This document shows, piece by piece, positions 27,564 through 39,166 of a stretch of DNA of 64,000 nt. Under the pieces are notes generated by a model. That model ran no database searches, was not told the origin of the DNA, and worked only from the letters and a program-made list of their open reading frames with translations. Where the stretch lies: assembly GCA_964017065.1 (NCBI GenBank), contig OZ024787.1:3359921-3423920 (forward strand). The letters are read 5' to 3'. The DNA is from Haliclona indistincta. Lineage: Eukaryota > Porifera > Demospongiae > Haplosclerida > Chalinidae. The first letter of the stretch is position 1. The number at the start of each line of letters is the position of its first letter. Both the position numbers and the translations under genes were made by a program.

Positions 27564-30500
27564 ATGGCAGCTCTACTAGTGTTACTGTTGCTTACTGTAC
27601 CTCTCACTGCTTTCACAACACCTGATGTCTACTATGTCACAGCTGATGATGCTGAGCAGTCATGTCCTCCAAATCAGATATGCCACAACCTCTCCTACTA
27701 TATCTCTCTGCCTGACTTGTACTTCACTTCTGACACCACCATCATCTTCTTGGAAGGAGGACACAGCTTTGATGAAAATGTGATTGTAAATGTCAGCAAA
27801 ATACACAACCTGACTCTGAGGGGACAAGGTGAGTGGCCAATAGCAGGAACTGAGGAGACTGTGATGCAGTCTACCGTGATTATCAACTGCACTAGAGGGA
27901 GAGGAGGGTTTTACTTTAACACCTCTCATAACATCACTGTTGAAGGCCTTACCATAGTCAACTGTGGAGGATTTGGTGACAATAATTCTGCAGTGATTTA
28001 TTTTGACACTATCAACAACCTTGTCTTTCAAAGGAATTCAATACAGCACATGACAGGATATGGACTATTCTTACACAACTGTGATAATGCTAAAGTTACG
28101 AACTCCTCCTACTATCATTCAGCAATGTGCAAGCTGTATGAAGATCACACTTACGGTGGTGGAGTAGGCATAAAGTATGAAACTCAGTACAGCAACACAA
28201 ATTACACAGGCTATGCATTAGAGCTATCACACTCCAACATGACCAAGTGTTGCAACTATAAACTTGGAGGAGGATTGTACTTGGAGACAAAACCTACATT
28301 CCCTTCAGTAAAAGTAATCTTTAGTCACCTTGTATTGTCACATAACTCAGCAAGTCAAGGTGGTGGCTTAGCAGTACATATGCTTGGCGATGGTCATGTT
28401 ACTCTTGTTATCACTGATTGTGTTTTATTCAATGGAACTGGATTAATTGCGGAAGGTGGAATGGAATTCAATGTCGATGTTGAGTCAGAGATTATAATTC
28501 AAAACACGATCTTGCTGGAGAATAACGGACCACAAATAAGCGAAATACATGTTTCCGTATTTGCACAAAATGCTGCTTTCTCTATGATCAACTCTACCAT
28601 TGTGCACACGGCAACATATTCTAACTATGGAGTTTATATACAATGCAATAACTGGTGTTCTGATGTTAAATTTACCGATACTAGAATGAGATTTGCTAAG
28701 CTTCACCAAATGGGTGTTTCGGTGTTAAGCAGTGGTCCTTTGTCTGTTCAAATGGATGGTTTTCAAATTGAGGGAAGTCGTAATGTGCCTCTGATTATAT
28801 CTGTAACTCAATCACAGACTATCACCAAAAACTGTACTTTCTCAAATAATACCAATGGCATTTCAGTCGTGAGGATACTATGCAATGAAATTGATCAATG
28901 TTCTGCTGTAATACACTCCTCAACTATATTAGACAACGACATGACTGGAATCACGCTGATTGAGATAGGTGCCGAGTTTAGTGGGCACAATGTCATACGA
29001 AATAACAGAAACATAGAAGGAGCTGGTATCACACTTTCTTATAATTCCTACATTCAGGTCCAAGGTCAATTGTTTCTGTATGATAACATCGTTGAGCAAC
29101 ATGGAGGAGCAATTTTAGTAACACAACCAATATTGTCTACACCAATACCTTATACGATTCCACTGTGCACTTTGTACTTTAATGATAACTCCAGCTCTGT
29201 GACTTTCTCTGGAAACAGAGCAGGGAAAGGAGGAAGCGATATGTATGGAGCCACATTAATGGGATGTGGTAATAATTTTATCGGACGAATGGTACCTAAA
29301 GTAGGACAACCCAATGAAATTTCATGGTATTTTGAAACTCCTTTCATGAAATATCTTCATTTCAGTAACACTGACAGACTCTCCTCCATGTCCTCTGAAC
29401 CCATCATGGTCTGCTTCTGTAACACCACCACCAACTTACGTACCAGACTGCTCTAATAGGATCCATCACATTCAAACATATCCAGGACTAGAGATCAGCA
29501 CAAATATAGCAACAGTAGGTTACTATGGTGGTACGAGTCCCGGTGATGTGCAGGTCAGCACTCATCATGCAACGCTAGTTCGATACTACGGACAAAATGA
29601 GACTACTAGCTGTTTTCAGCTCCATGTTCTCTTGAGAAATAATATTTCAACAACAGCACTAGTTGATGTCAGAATGAAAGGCAAAATGCAAGGTCTGGGT
29701 GTGTCTATTGGAGTAGATATTTTTAAATGTCCTATTGGCTTTCATCAAGATGAGATGTCAGGACAGTGTCAGTGTGTCTCCTTCTTAACAAATAGAGACG
29801 TCCAATGCAATGTGTCTCATGCACCTTTTATGTTTCAAAGATTCGACAACAGTTGGTTTGCCTACATCAACAACAGTCAGTGTATAACAGGTACTGATAT
29901 GTGCCCTTTTGACTACTGCAATCAATCCGATGTCTCATTTGACATCATGGCACCTGATCATCAGTGTTTAGGCAATAGAACTGGTATACTGTGTGGACAA
30001 TGTCAGCCTCACCTTAGTATCATGCTGGCATCCAATCGCTGCGGAACTTGCTCCCACTGGTATCTATTCTTGTTACCAGTGTTTGCCCTCGCTGGGATAG
30101 CATTAGTGGCTGTGTTGATGTGCCTCAACTTGAGTGTGTCTGTTGGAACTATCAACGGACTGCTGTTCTATGCTAATATAGTGAAGCTCAATGAAATATA
30201 TTTTTTCCCGAACGGAAGTGTTCCAGTGGTGAGCCAATTCATCTCATGGCTGAACCTTGACCTAGGTATTGAAGTGTGCTTGTTTGACGGACTGGATGGC
30301 TATTGGAACACTTGGCTACAGTATGTCTTTCCTGCTTATCTGTTCCTTCTCATGGGTTGTATTATTGTAGGCTGCCGCTACTCTGTATGGCTTTGCAGAT
30401 TGTGTGGCTCACATGCTGTCCCAGCACTAGCTACACTGTTTCTCATGTCTTACACTAAAATCCTACTCACAGTCACTAATGCTCTTTCCATGTCTCAGCT

Positions 30501-31296
30501 GCCATGCAATGACAGTATACTGACAGTGTGGAGTGTAGATGGGAACATTGAGTATGGCAGTGGTAAACACCTTATTCTGGTAGTCTTCTCTTGTGGTGTC
30601 CTGGTCATTGGACTAGCTTACCCTGTTTTAGTGTTGTCCTTTCCTCTGCTAGAAAGATTCAGTCACAAGTGCATTCCTCATAAGTGGAATCTTGTTGCAA
30701 AGTTTAAGCCTCTACTTGACGCATATGGAGGACCTTACAAAGACAAGTATCGGTTCTGGACAGGAGTGACATTGATAGTGCGACTGACAGTCACTGTAAT
30801 GTTTTCATTTACTTGGGTAAAATTACCTATCATCAACGCTACTATCATCATTACTGTTATACTGGGGATTTTCGTGTTTTGGTCTTTTACGAATAGTGTG
30901 TACAAAAGGTTTTATTTGAGTGCACTTGAAGTATTTTATCTTCTCAACTTATTTTTCCTAGTCACTATTAGTCTCATTGTTGATCCTGACTACTATCAAT
31001 TAACAACTGTTATCTCTGTCTGTTTATCTATGTTGGTCTGTCTTGTCACCATGGTAATGCACCTCTGGTGGAACTTTGACCTCAAGAAGATCGAGAGAAA
31101 TTTTGGATTAAGACAACAGCACAAGTACAAAGCAGTGCCTCAGATACCAACAGATGAGGATGACGAGGATAGACCTTTGGTATCTCCACCATCAATAGTG
31201 TACGGCTCATATAGAGGAGAAAATCAGTCTGTTCGTGATGACATGCAATCCTCTCCGGTTCTGTTAGCAAGAGAGCCACTACTGTTTGATATTTAG
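27564..31296 (+). CDS. Beta-helix ectodomain, multi-pass membrane protein (gene A), one frameshift
   Basis: The first frame (27564-29456) begins with a signal peptide (MAALLVLLLLTVPLTAF). It continues with about 550 residues of Asn-rich sequence with many N-glycosylation sites and recurring short hydrophobic turns (LRGQGEW, ITVEGLTIVNCGG, GGGLAV), typical of a right-handed parallel beta-helix. The second frame (open from before 29437 to 31296) continues with no missing segment: a Cys-rich module (CPIGFH..C.C, CPFDYCN, GILCGQC..LASNRC..C) and about eight TM segments with SVGTINGLLFYANI, WLNLDLGIEVC and FKPLLDAYGGPYKDKYRFW between them. The tail ends LAREPLLFDI. The frame changes by one base within about 29421-29436 (a CACCACCACC run), so a sequencing indel or a recent mutation is likely. 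Such proteins occur in many copies in sponges and cnidarians as uncharacterised proteins; function unknown. Confidence 0.8.
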
Positions 31297-31553
31297 TTAT
31301 GATTATACTCGAAATTACTATAACAATTTTATGTTAACTATAATCAAATTTCACTTGCAGCAGTAACAATAAAATTATACCTAGTAATAATAATAAAGTG
31401 TTCAATTCACACTAAGATAATTCGTGGTTATCTCTACTTACACATACAACAATAATGGTCCATCCAACAGCAGGACCATGGCTAAATACTGCTACTACAT
31501 TTTTTATACTACTGTAATATACTATAGTATGGCTTTTACTTAAAATGGTTCTA

Positions 31554-34500
31554 TTATGAGTTAGTGCTACCATAGCTCACATCCAATAGAGGCTCCCTAA
31601 ACTGTGGAGTATTGGATCGCCATTCATCACCATTGTTAACTGGTTGATAAGTTTCAGTTGCATCAGTATAGCTTATAAATGATGCCAAGTACCGATGTGC
31701 CTTCTTTGCAGAAGATGATTTTAGATGTTTAGAGCAGCACAGAAGAACCACTAAAAGAATGTGATAACTGAGGATTACCATAAATACGATAAAAACCACA
31801 GTAGCCAAGGAGGATAAGGTGACAAGTTCTGTTAGATACAAATTGTCTTTCAAAGCAAATGCTGAACAAGCATATACCAACAAGCACAATACAATCATAA
31901 TCAATGCATCTAGCATATTGACAGCGTTTCTCTTGAATGGCTGTGCACCGACATGCATTATAGTGAAAACCATCAGAATGGGACCATTTACCCAGTACAC
32001 ATATGTCTCAGAATATTCACCTACAGCAACATACACGATCAGTTGCTGTAACAGCAGAATAAGCCTCAGGCAGAACCAGTACTGTTTGTCATCTTTGAAT
32101 GGCCCATGAGCAGCATCAAGTATTGGCTTAAAATACAAGTTAATCGTCTTAAATTTTATCCACCATCGAGCACCAAGAAGAAGAATCATGTAGGGCAGGA
32201 TGAATACAGCAGCCAAGGTTGAAGAAATAATTGCTAAAAGAGAATGTGGGAAGCTGAAATAAGTAATGGTACCATCACGTAACCACACATACCTAGGTTT
32301 ATCATTAATATTGCTGTCAGTGTATATTAGACCAACAGAAAAAGCATCAACTGCTGCTAAGAAGAGTCTGGAGATTGAAAGATGAACTACAGTCACTAGA
32401 ACAGGCACAGCACGAGAGTAGACCAGACTGGACACTCTCATTGAGTATCTGCTCACAATCACTACCAGTGCAACAAGAACCAGTAGATATGCAGGGAACA
32501 CTAGCTGTAGCCAGCTCTTGACTATCTCTGTCATACCATTATAAAAGCAAAGTGGATACCCGACACCAAGATTGAGTAGTGCGAGATAAACTTGACTAAT
32601 ACCAAACCAATAATATTGATTTTGATATTTGAGTATTTCAGAAAACCCTGTGTTCCACATGTTTGCAAAGAAAATAAGTCCATTTAGTGTTCCGGTGCTG
32701 ATAGTAAGTTCGACAGAAAAAAGGAGGAAAACAAGAAGTGGGCCTGCAGCAGCATAAAGAACTATTGTAAACAATGACCAGTCAGAACATGGAAAACACT
32801 TGTTAGATCCAAACACAGTGCTACTGTTTCCAATACAGCTACCACATAAAGCACCATCTCTTGAATCGATGCAAATATCAGCTGAACCTGATTTCCATTG
32901 GCGATTGGGGGTAGAATTGTTACAAAATCCATGATAGCAATAAGGAGATATACCAAATTCTTGTCCTTCACTATAATTATAACACCCAATCCATGATTCA
33001 AAGGGCACTTTGACTACTCTATTCTGTATATCACAAGTGAAGTCAAAATGAAATTGTTGATTCATTGTTTCAATCAAAGAAGAACATTCACAAATGCCGG
33101 TACTATTATTTAACTGAAATCCAGGTGGGCATTGTTTAAGTTCTATTCTAGCTTGAAATGTCGGGACATCATCAGGAAAAGAGAAAAATGCAGTAGATAT
33201 GGAGGTGCTATTATCAAGTTGTGTGGCGTGAATAGTAAGGCTGATGTTAGTACATTTTATATTGGCGAAAAGCTGCTGGTTACTTTCACAATTGGAAAGC
33301 CGCCAAGAAGATCGCTTTAGGTTTTGATGTCTTTGAATGTGAAAGATTTTGACTTGCACTGTTTCATCAATACTTGTACCATTACCATCAAGAGCTGCTA
33401 GACTGAGATTAAGCATTTTCCCAGGATACGTAGAGTAATTGAATGACTGATTACTGTGACTGTGTTGTGGTTCTCCATCAATACACGGCACAATCCTGGC
33501 CGGATTAAAAGATACATTCTTTAGATTGTAAACTTCTTCAAATTTGAAAATAGTTTTATGGAGAAATGACCAATTGCCTGTCTTTAACTGAATCTGCCGA
33601 CAGTCATGTTTAGACATTACAGAGACAGACCTCCGACCAACAGTGGCAATGTTGTCTTTAAAAGAAAGACGAGGACTGTGTTCGATGATCTCAGAAAGAT
33701 CGTTGCTCAAAACTTGAAAAGTGCAACAATTGTTGTCAGAAACTTTGTCATTAAAACTGTAAATTGCTCCTCCATACCTGTAATCACTGTATTCAAATTG
33801 TGCAGACAAATTAGAATAAAGAAAAAGGTAAGATTGACCCAACAGTAGTAGAGCTGCTCCATTTGATCCATAATTGTACTGGAAAGAAACATTTCCACTC
33901 ATGTATACATCTGTGTTATATGCCTCAATTACAGAACCAACATTGCGAGTAAAATGTGTATCTGATAAATAAACAGCTGCCACGTCAACAAAAGTCAAGA
34001 TGGCTCCTGGCATGTACCGATAGTTTTTGGTAACTTGATTTTGCATGTTCCCATCTACTAGTACATCAATTAAGTGCACTTTAAGTGACTTAATGTTTTT
34101 ATCAGAAGTTACAATTGTCTCTGCATACAGAACCTCTGCTCCGCCATTGTACTTAAAAGTCACATTTTTAAAAAGATAATGAACCTGCATCGATTGATTA
34201 TTATTAATCTGAGAAGTAGAAAGGTATAAAACACTTTGTGCTTCACTGTTGAAAATTTCTAGTTTGATGGTAGTGTCCGAAACACTTACAGAAGTCCAGT
34301 CATATGGGATTGACATTGCAAAGTTTTTTGAGAAATATGTTACCATAGCAAAACCAGCTCCATGACACATTTTGGGCATAGTAAAGATTGACCTTTGATT
34401 AGTACTAACCTGTGTACCACTGATCACTGTGGTCACATAATTGGGCAGAGTATCAAAATATAGTATCATCACCACAGGAGAACCGATGTTTTGAGTAATG

Positions 34501-35297
34501 TTACAGTTAGAAATTATCACTGACACTTTCTGGCTTATCTGGTTATGCACAACTGATAAGGCTGATCCATATGGAGTAGGTATAGGAGTGCCGTCTGATA
34601 GTGGAGCGAGTGTTTCAGGAAAACAGACTGAAGAAATGAAGATCTGATTAAACGCAAACTGTGAATTAGATATAGTCAGTGAAGCTGGTTTACTACTGTT
34701 ATGATAGTAGACCATTACACCACTACCATTAATGTTTGAAATATTTTTATCAATAATTTTCAGTTCAGATAGGTTAGATACCTCATAAACATTTACCACC
34801 AAGATGGCATACCCATAGTACTCAGTGATGGTGACAGATGATAAAGAGACTTCACTGCTGTCTACTATTGCAAGAGAAGCATAAGATGTATTGGATAGGT
34901 AGGGACCAGTGGTAGAACCAATCCTATCAGCTAGTGGAACTATTGATGCACCACAGTTCTTTATCTGAATATTGTTGATGTTGAGTACATTAACATTGAC
35001 AAATCCTAGTCCAGTATTAGAGGTACACGATATGATCACAGACAGCTGTTTGCTGACGATGGCGATGTTGTGTCTGTCAGATACCAAGCACAGTTTGGAG
35101 GCATTGAGTACATATGAGGATGAGACCAACTCTATTTCTGTGTTGTTAGGAATTTGCTGGTCATTTGTTCCACACAGATACTGCTGAAGAGTATTGCTAC
35201 TGTCAACAGTAATCACATCGCAAAGCCCGGAAGAAAGGAGAGACAGTGAAGAGAATAGAAACAAGATCTCAGCTGCTCTGCAAAATGGACGATTCAT
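31554..35297 (-). CDS. Beta-helix ectodomain, multi-pass membrane protein (gene B)
   Basis: Single uninterrupted ORF. I place the start at the ATG at 35297, giving 1247 residues and a good signal peptide (MNRPFCRAAEILFLFSSLSL). The longer ORF upstream uses GTG. The ectodomain, about residues 30-780, is Ser/Asn-rich with beta-helix-like repeats (SNTSYASLAIVDSSEVSLSS, YGGAIYSF). Next come the Cys-rich module (CPPGFQLNN..C.CSSL, GALCGSC, FGSNKCFPCSDW) and about eight TM helices. A conserved intracellular-loop motif reads FKPILDAAHGPFKDDKQYW, and the tail ends TPQFREPLLDVSYGST. It is convergent with gene A, with stop codons 257 bases apart. The N-terminal 130 residues are almost identical to gene C, but the TM half is closer to gene E, so it looks like a recombinant. 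Confidence 0.85.
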   Translation of the reverse strand: MNRPFCRAAEILFLFSSLSLLSSGLCDVITVDSSNTLQQYLCGTNDQQIPNNTEIELVSSSYVLNASKLCLVSDRHNIAIVSKQLSVIISCTSNTGLGFVNVNVLNINNIQIKNCGASIVPLADRIGSTTGPYLSNTSYASLAIVDSSEVSLSSVTITEYYGYAILVVNVYEVSNLSELKIIDKNISNINGSGVMVYYHNSSKPASLTISNSQFAFNQIFISSVCFPETLAPLSDGTPIPTPYGSALSVVHNQISQKVSVIISNCNITQNIGSPVVMILYFDTLPNYVTTVISGTQVSTNQRSIFTMPKMCHGAGFAMVTYFSKNFAMSIPYDWTSVSVSDTTIKLEIFNSEAQSVLYLSTSQINNNQSMQVHYLFKNVTFKYNGGAEVLYAETIVTSDKNIKSLKVHLIDVLVDGNMQNQVTKNYRYMPGAILTFVDVAAVYLSDTHFTRNVGSVIEAYNTDVYMSGNVSFQYNYGSNGAALLLLGQSYLFLYSNLSAQFEYSDYRYGGAIYSFNDKVSDNNCCTFQVLSNDLSEIIEHSPRLSFKDNIATVGRRSVSVMSKHDCRQIQLKTGNWSFLHKTIFKFEEVYNLKNVSFNPARIVPCIDGEPQHSHSNQSFNYSTYPGKMLNLSLAALDGNGTSIDETVQVKIFHIQRHQNLKRSSWRLSNCESNQQLFANIKCTNISLTIHATQLDNSTSISTAFFSFPDDVPTFQARIELKQCPPGFQLNNSTGICECSSLIETMNQQFHFDFTCDIQNRVVKVPFESWIGCYNYSEGQEFGISPYCYHGFCNNSTPNRQWKSGSADICIDSRDGALCGSCIGNSSTVFGSNKCFPCSDWSLFTIVLYAAAGPLLVFLLFSVELTISTGTLNGLIFFANMWNTGFSEILKYQNQYYWFGISQVYLALLNLGVGYPLCFYNGMTEIVKSWLQLVFPAYLLVLVALVVIVSRYSMRVSSLVYSRAVPVLVTVVHLSISRLFLAAVDAFSVGLIYTDSNINDKPRYVWLRDGTITYFSFPHSLLAIISSTLAAVFILPYMILLLGARWWIKFKTINLYFKPILDAAHGPFKDDKQYWFCLRLILLLQQLIVYVAVGEYSETYVYWVNGPILMVFTIMHVGAQPFKRNAVNMLDALIMIVLCLLVYACSAFALKDNLYLTELVTLSSLATVVFIVFMVILSYHILLVVLLCCSKHLKSSSAKKAHRYLASFISYTDATETYQPVNNGDEWRSNTPQFREPLLDVSYGSTNS

Positions 35298-35357
35298 GAG
35301 AATTCTGAATAAGAGGATCAAGAAAGTAAAGCGAACGATCTGAATTGCACTGAGCAC

Positions 35358-36374
35358 CTGTTGTGAGACAATGATTTTATCAGTAGACTAGATAGCCAGC
35401 TGAGCATCATATGACACCTAGTCTAATCTGAAATATGATGCAACTTTACTCATGCTTGTACAGTAATTGTGTTGAAATTGTACAATAATGGCTATCAGAA
35501 TAGATAATCAAACATGTGATTCAGTCTATTATAGTACACAACCAGCTCTACAAACAAGGCATATACAAAGATGCTGCTGCATGATGATACTTATGTTACC
35601 AGAATGCTTGTTGGGTGCAAAATATCAAGCACAAGTGAGAAGCAAAAGCAATACGAAGAAGACTAGGTAGGTAATGCTAGCTCAAGTTACATGCTTGTTG
35701 GTTGCCTGTCTCACAAAGGTATTGTTGAAGAAAGTAGTTATTGTTCAAATTGATTACAATGTGCATGTATACAACTCCAAATGTACGAAGAAGAAGATTT
35801 ATGCCCAATGCACGAAGAAGAAGATGCAATGTACGAAGAAGAAGATGCATGCCCAATTAAGCCACAACTGGCAGTGAAGAAATAGAAAGAGATAAGCTCA
35901 ATATATTTAACTGTACAATGGATAATTCATCATGAAGAATCTGATAATAGCTCCAACATAGTTAAGAGGATTGATGTACAGAAAAAGCTAATACAACGGA
36001 CAGCTGTTGACTGTGATTTTATCAGTAAACTAGATAGCCAACAGAGGATGTGCATGATTATGACCTAGTCTATCTAATCTGAGATATGATGCAACTTTAC
36101 TCATGCATGCTGTGCAATAATTATTGTGCTGAAATTATATGACGCCAGGCTGATACCAGGTATAGATAATCATCAATGTGCATCAGACTATAGTACACTG
36201 CTGACTTTACTACAACAAAAGCGAACAAAGGACCTAAACTGCCACACAAGTCCAGACTGCCGCCTACCCTCCATGATGATCCTTATGTTATTGGTAAGCT
36301 TACTATCCAAGTGAAAAAGCAATGAAAAGTCCGAACAAATGTAATTTCATTGTGTGTTTGCTGGTCAACTACTT
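35358..36374. repeat. 5' flank of gene B, duplicated upstream of gene C
   Basis: The upstream sequence (for example aatggctatcagaatagata, gatgctgctgcatgatgata) recurs almost unchanged at 42971-43910 upstream of gene C. The duplicated unit therefore includes promoter-proximal DNA as well as the gene. A short run of acgaagaagaaga repeats (about 35785-35850) is present here but lost in the other copy. No further gene was recognised. Confidence 0.7.
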
Positions 36375-36490
36375 CCACCATGGTAATGCAAATTTGACCT
36401 AAAAAATCAAGAGAAAATTGGGATTAAGACAACAGCACATGTACAAAGCCGTGCCTCGTGTAGCAACTGATGAGGATGATGAAGATAGAT
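36375..36490 (+). pseudogene. Relic of a gene A-like C-terminus
   Basis: The sequence ccatggtaatgcaaatttga then caagagaaaattgggattaa and gacaacagcac matches the end of gene A (31050-31165), which encodes VMHLWWNFDLKKI..LRQQHKYKAVP and the acidic stretch. In-frame stops and a deletion after the last TM disable it. An equivalent relic lies at 43915-44030. Confidence 0.75.
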
Positions 36491-36857
36491 AATTGAGTAG
36501 AGATTGTTCGCTACATCAATTATAGGTGATAGCGGATAACTTTATATGGTATTAACTGTCCTTCATATGCAAGACAGTTAATACCACCTGCCCATTTTAA
36601 GCCAGATGTTCTGAATTAGAGTATTATACTACTAGACTAGCAATTAAACTCCGCACTAAGGCATGTCAGTACAACGGGTGTGCATCATGAATCATAATGT
36701 AGCAAGAAAAAGGACACAAGATAACAATAATGGAAATCATAATTATGGTATCGATAGATGTTTTCTCACATGGATGCATGCAATACTCGTATTTACATCA
36801 GTGCATTAAATCACAAAAATATATAATTAATGCCTTAGTTGATCATGACAACTATAG

Positions 36858-36990
36858 TAAAGGCTCTCCGAACTGTGGAGTTTGTTGTGTTTCAAATTCA
36901 TTGATAATGGGTTGATATGGTGTACCAGTATCACAGTCAATAAACGATGCCAAATACTCAAATGCTTTCTCTGCTAAAAGTCACGGTGAT
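36858..36990 (-). pseudogene. Relic of a B/C-type C-terminus
   Basis: The minus strand encodes pieces matching the end of gene C (AEKAF.YLASFID, YQPIIN, TPQF..EPL), starting near aaggctctccgaactgtgga. Frame and length are broken and the TM part is missing. The same relic recurs at 44385-44500. Confidence 0.7.
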
Positions 36991-37210
36991 TTACTAAAAT
37001 TTCATGCCAAAAATTCAAGCAGTCTTCTCCAGTGCTCTTATAGCGAACCACTACATTATATTTTAATCAAACTCATGTTTACTAAAATATTGTCATTAAA
37101 CTCATAGACAACAGCAATCATTATAGTTAATTTCACGCGGTGTTCAAAATAGGCGATATAGGCGATAGCGGATAACTTCGTGAGCTTATTGTTGTAGTCT
37201 CATTGAAACT

Positions 37211-37578
37211 TTCTTTGTAAGGCGTTTCGAACCGAAGTTCTTCATCAGTTACTAAAATGAATAACTAACTACTAGTAACCTAAACTATACAGCTGCAAGA
37301 GAAACAGGTACAATGCTGTTAACAAATAAACACAAAAATTAACACATTAGGATCTCCTGTACCCCATGTTCATTCCTGGCTTAACTCTCCTTATCTGTAG
37401 TCATTCTTTAATCTTCCTCTTCAACCAGTTCGATTCTTTCATCAAGAATTGTGCCTTATTCCAGTCGATTGAGTGGTTGGTTGTAATCATCTTTGCAGCT
37501 GTATAGTTTAGGTTACTATAGTTAGTTATTATTAGTAACTGATGAAGAACTTCGGTTCAAAACGTCTTACAAAGAAAG
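37211..37578. repeat. Foldback element, arms about 85 bp
   Basis: The left arm (ttctttgtaaggcgtttcga, aagttcttcatcagtta) is the inverse of the right arm (taactgatgaagaacttcgg, ttcaaaacgtcttacaaaga). The arms also pair through agctgcaa/ttgcagct. It has inserted among the pseudogene relics between B and C. Confidence 0.8.
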
Positions 37579-37599
37579 AGGATAGCTCTTTGGTATGTC

Positions 37600-37690
37600 C
37601 ACAATCAATAGTCTAAGGCTCATTATAGAGGAGAAAATCAGTTTGTGCTGGAATTTCCTGTTCGTGATGACATGTGATCCACTCCATGTC
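37600..37690 (+). pseudogene. Second relic of a gene A-like tail
   Basis: The sequence ctttggtatgtccacaatca then aggagaaaatcag matches the end of gene A (31180-31260, LVSPPSIVYGSYRGENQ) and the related pseudogene at 52050-52150. An in-frame stop is present and flanking coding sequence is missing. Confidence 0.7.
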
Positions 37691-37734
37691 AAAAGGTGAA
37701 AAGTTTATTCAATGGAAACATTGACTGTGTATAG

Positions 37735-38240
37735 TTAGTGAAGCTGGGTTACTACTGTTGTGATAGTAGACCATTACACCACTACCATCAAAGATTGAAG
37801 TGTTTTTGTCACTACCATTAGTGATTTTCAGATTAGATATGTTAGACATTCCATACACACTGATTGCCAATATAGCATAGTTATAATACTCAGTAACTTT
37901 AACACTGCACTGCTGTCTACTATTGCAAGAGAAGCACGAGGTGTATAGATAGGGACCAGTGGTAGCAACAATTCTATCAGTCAATAATAGAAAGATAATG
38001 GTCCACCACAATTCCGCATTTGGATATTTGTGAAGCTGAGTACATTGACAAAACCCAGACCGGTCTTAGTGGTACATAATATTTTCACAGATACCACAAA
38101 ACCGACAATGGCAATGTCGTGCCTATTAGTCACCAAGCACAATCCGGAAGCATTGAGCAAATATGAGGGCGAGACTAACTCTAATACAGTGTTGCAAGAT
38201 AGGGGCTGGAGGCTGAAGCCCCCAAATTTTATATCAGAAA
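37735..38240 (-). pseudogene. Relic of a B/C-type N-terminal ectodomain
   Basis: The minus strand encodes fragments matching residues about 50-240 of genes B-E: ATTGPYLYTS, YYNYAILAISVYGMSNISNL, GSGVMVYYHNSSNPASL. Frameshifts separate the pieces, and the signal-peptide part and the membrane half are absent. Confidence 0.8.
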
Positions 38241-38259
38241 TGTTTTAAGACAATATTTG

Positions 38260-39166
38260 ACTTAGAAATGATTTCTTTGAGTTGTCATATAGTGTGACTT
38301 ACTAGAAGTGTCCCAAACAAACCCATTTTACTACATGTATCATCACAACATGCAAATTCAGTCGAAAACACCAATAAAGGTATCTCGTGAATGGAATAAT
38401 TAATGAGAAAAAAATTAATTATTCTGCATGCACTGCGTACCGTTTCAAGTCCCCCAATGCTGAAAAGTTGTTTATCCCCTTGGTACAGATCTCTAAAATG
38501 CGGAGTAAGTCACCTTTAATTTCTTTACAGAAGACAATTTTACAATCACCAGAAGTGTACTGACCATGGAGATCTTACCACAGCTCCAGTAGACAGGGTA
38601 AAGTGCTGAGCGTGAATATTATAGCAAGACAAAGTAAAATCATCAATAACCTATCAATAGTCTTCTTTTTGAAAGGCCAGCACTGGAGTGCAATTATTAA
38701 ACATATTTGAAGCGATGTATAGGATGATTTAGCCTCGTATCCAGGTGCTAGTACAGCTAAGGTTGATTGTAAACTAACAGGTATACGCTATACTATTGCT
38801 AGTGTAGAACTATATGAGTGATGTCTCTATGATTCAGGCATCATAACATGAATAGCCAGTTGTTGTACAAACCAGTGCTACTTGAAGAGATCATTACCAC
38901 CTGCCCATTTTAAGCCAGATGTTCTGAATTAGAACATTATTCTAGACTACCAATTAAACTCTGCAACTACTGGTATTTACAACAGGTGTGCATTTTGAAT
39001 CATAAAATGTAGCATGAAAAAGGACACAAGATAACAATAATAGAATACATTTATATTATTAATCAAAGATGGATGTCATGTTTTTTTCACATGAATGCAT
39101 GCAATAAAGTACATGTAATTAACTGATGTACATGTACTCGTACTTGTACATCACTGTATCAAGTAC
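38260..39166. other. Spacer before gene C
   Basis: No gene recognised. A short stretch near 38895-39060 (cctgcccattttaagccaga, gattctgaattag-like) recurs at 36586 and 44118, so this is also part of the duplicated flanking sequence. Confidence 0.5.

Noticed and set aside
29427..29454. A 28-base intron restoring the gene A frame
   Set aside because: GT..AG borders exist and the length would fix the frame, but 28 bases is shorter than any other intron seen here (minimum 46) and splicing would remove residues that align with the family; a one-base indel is simpler.
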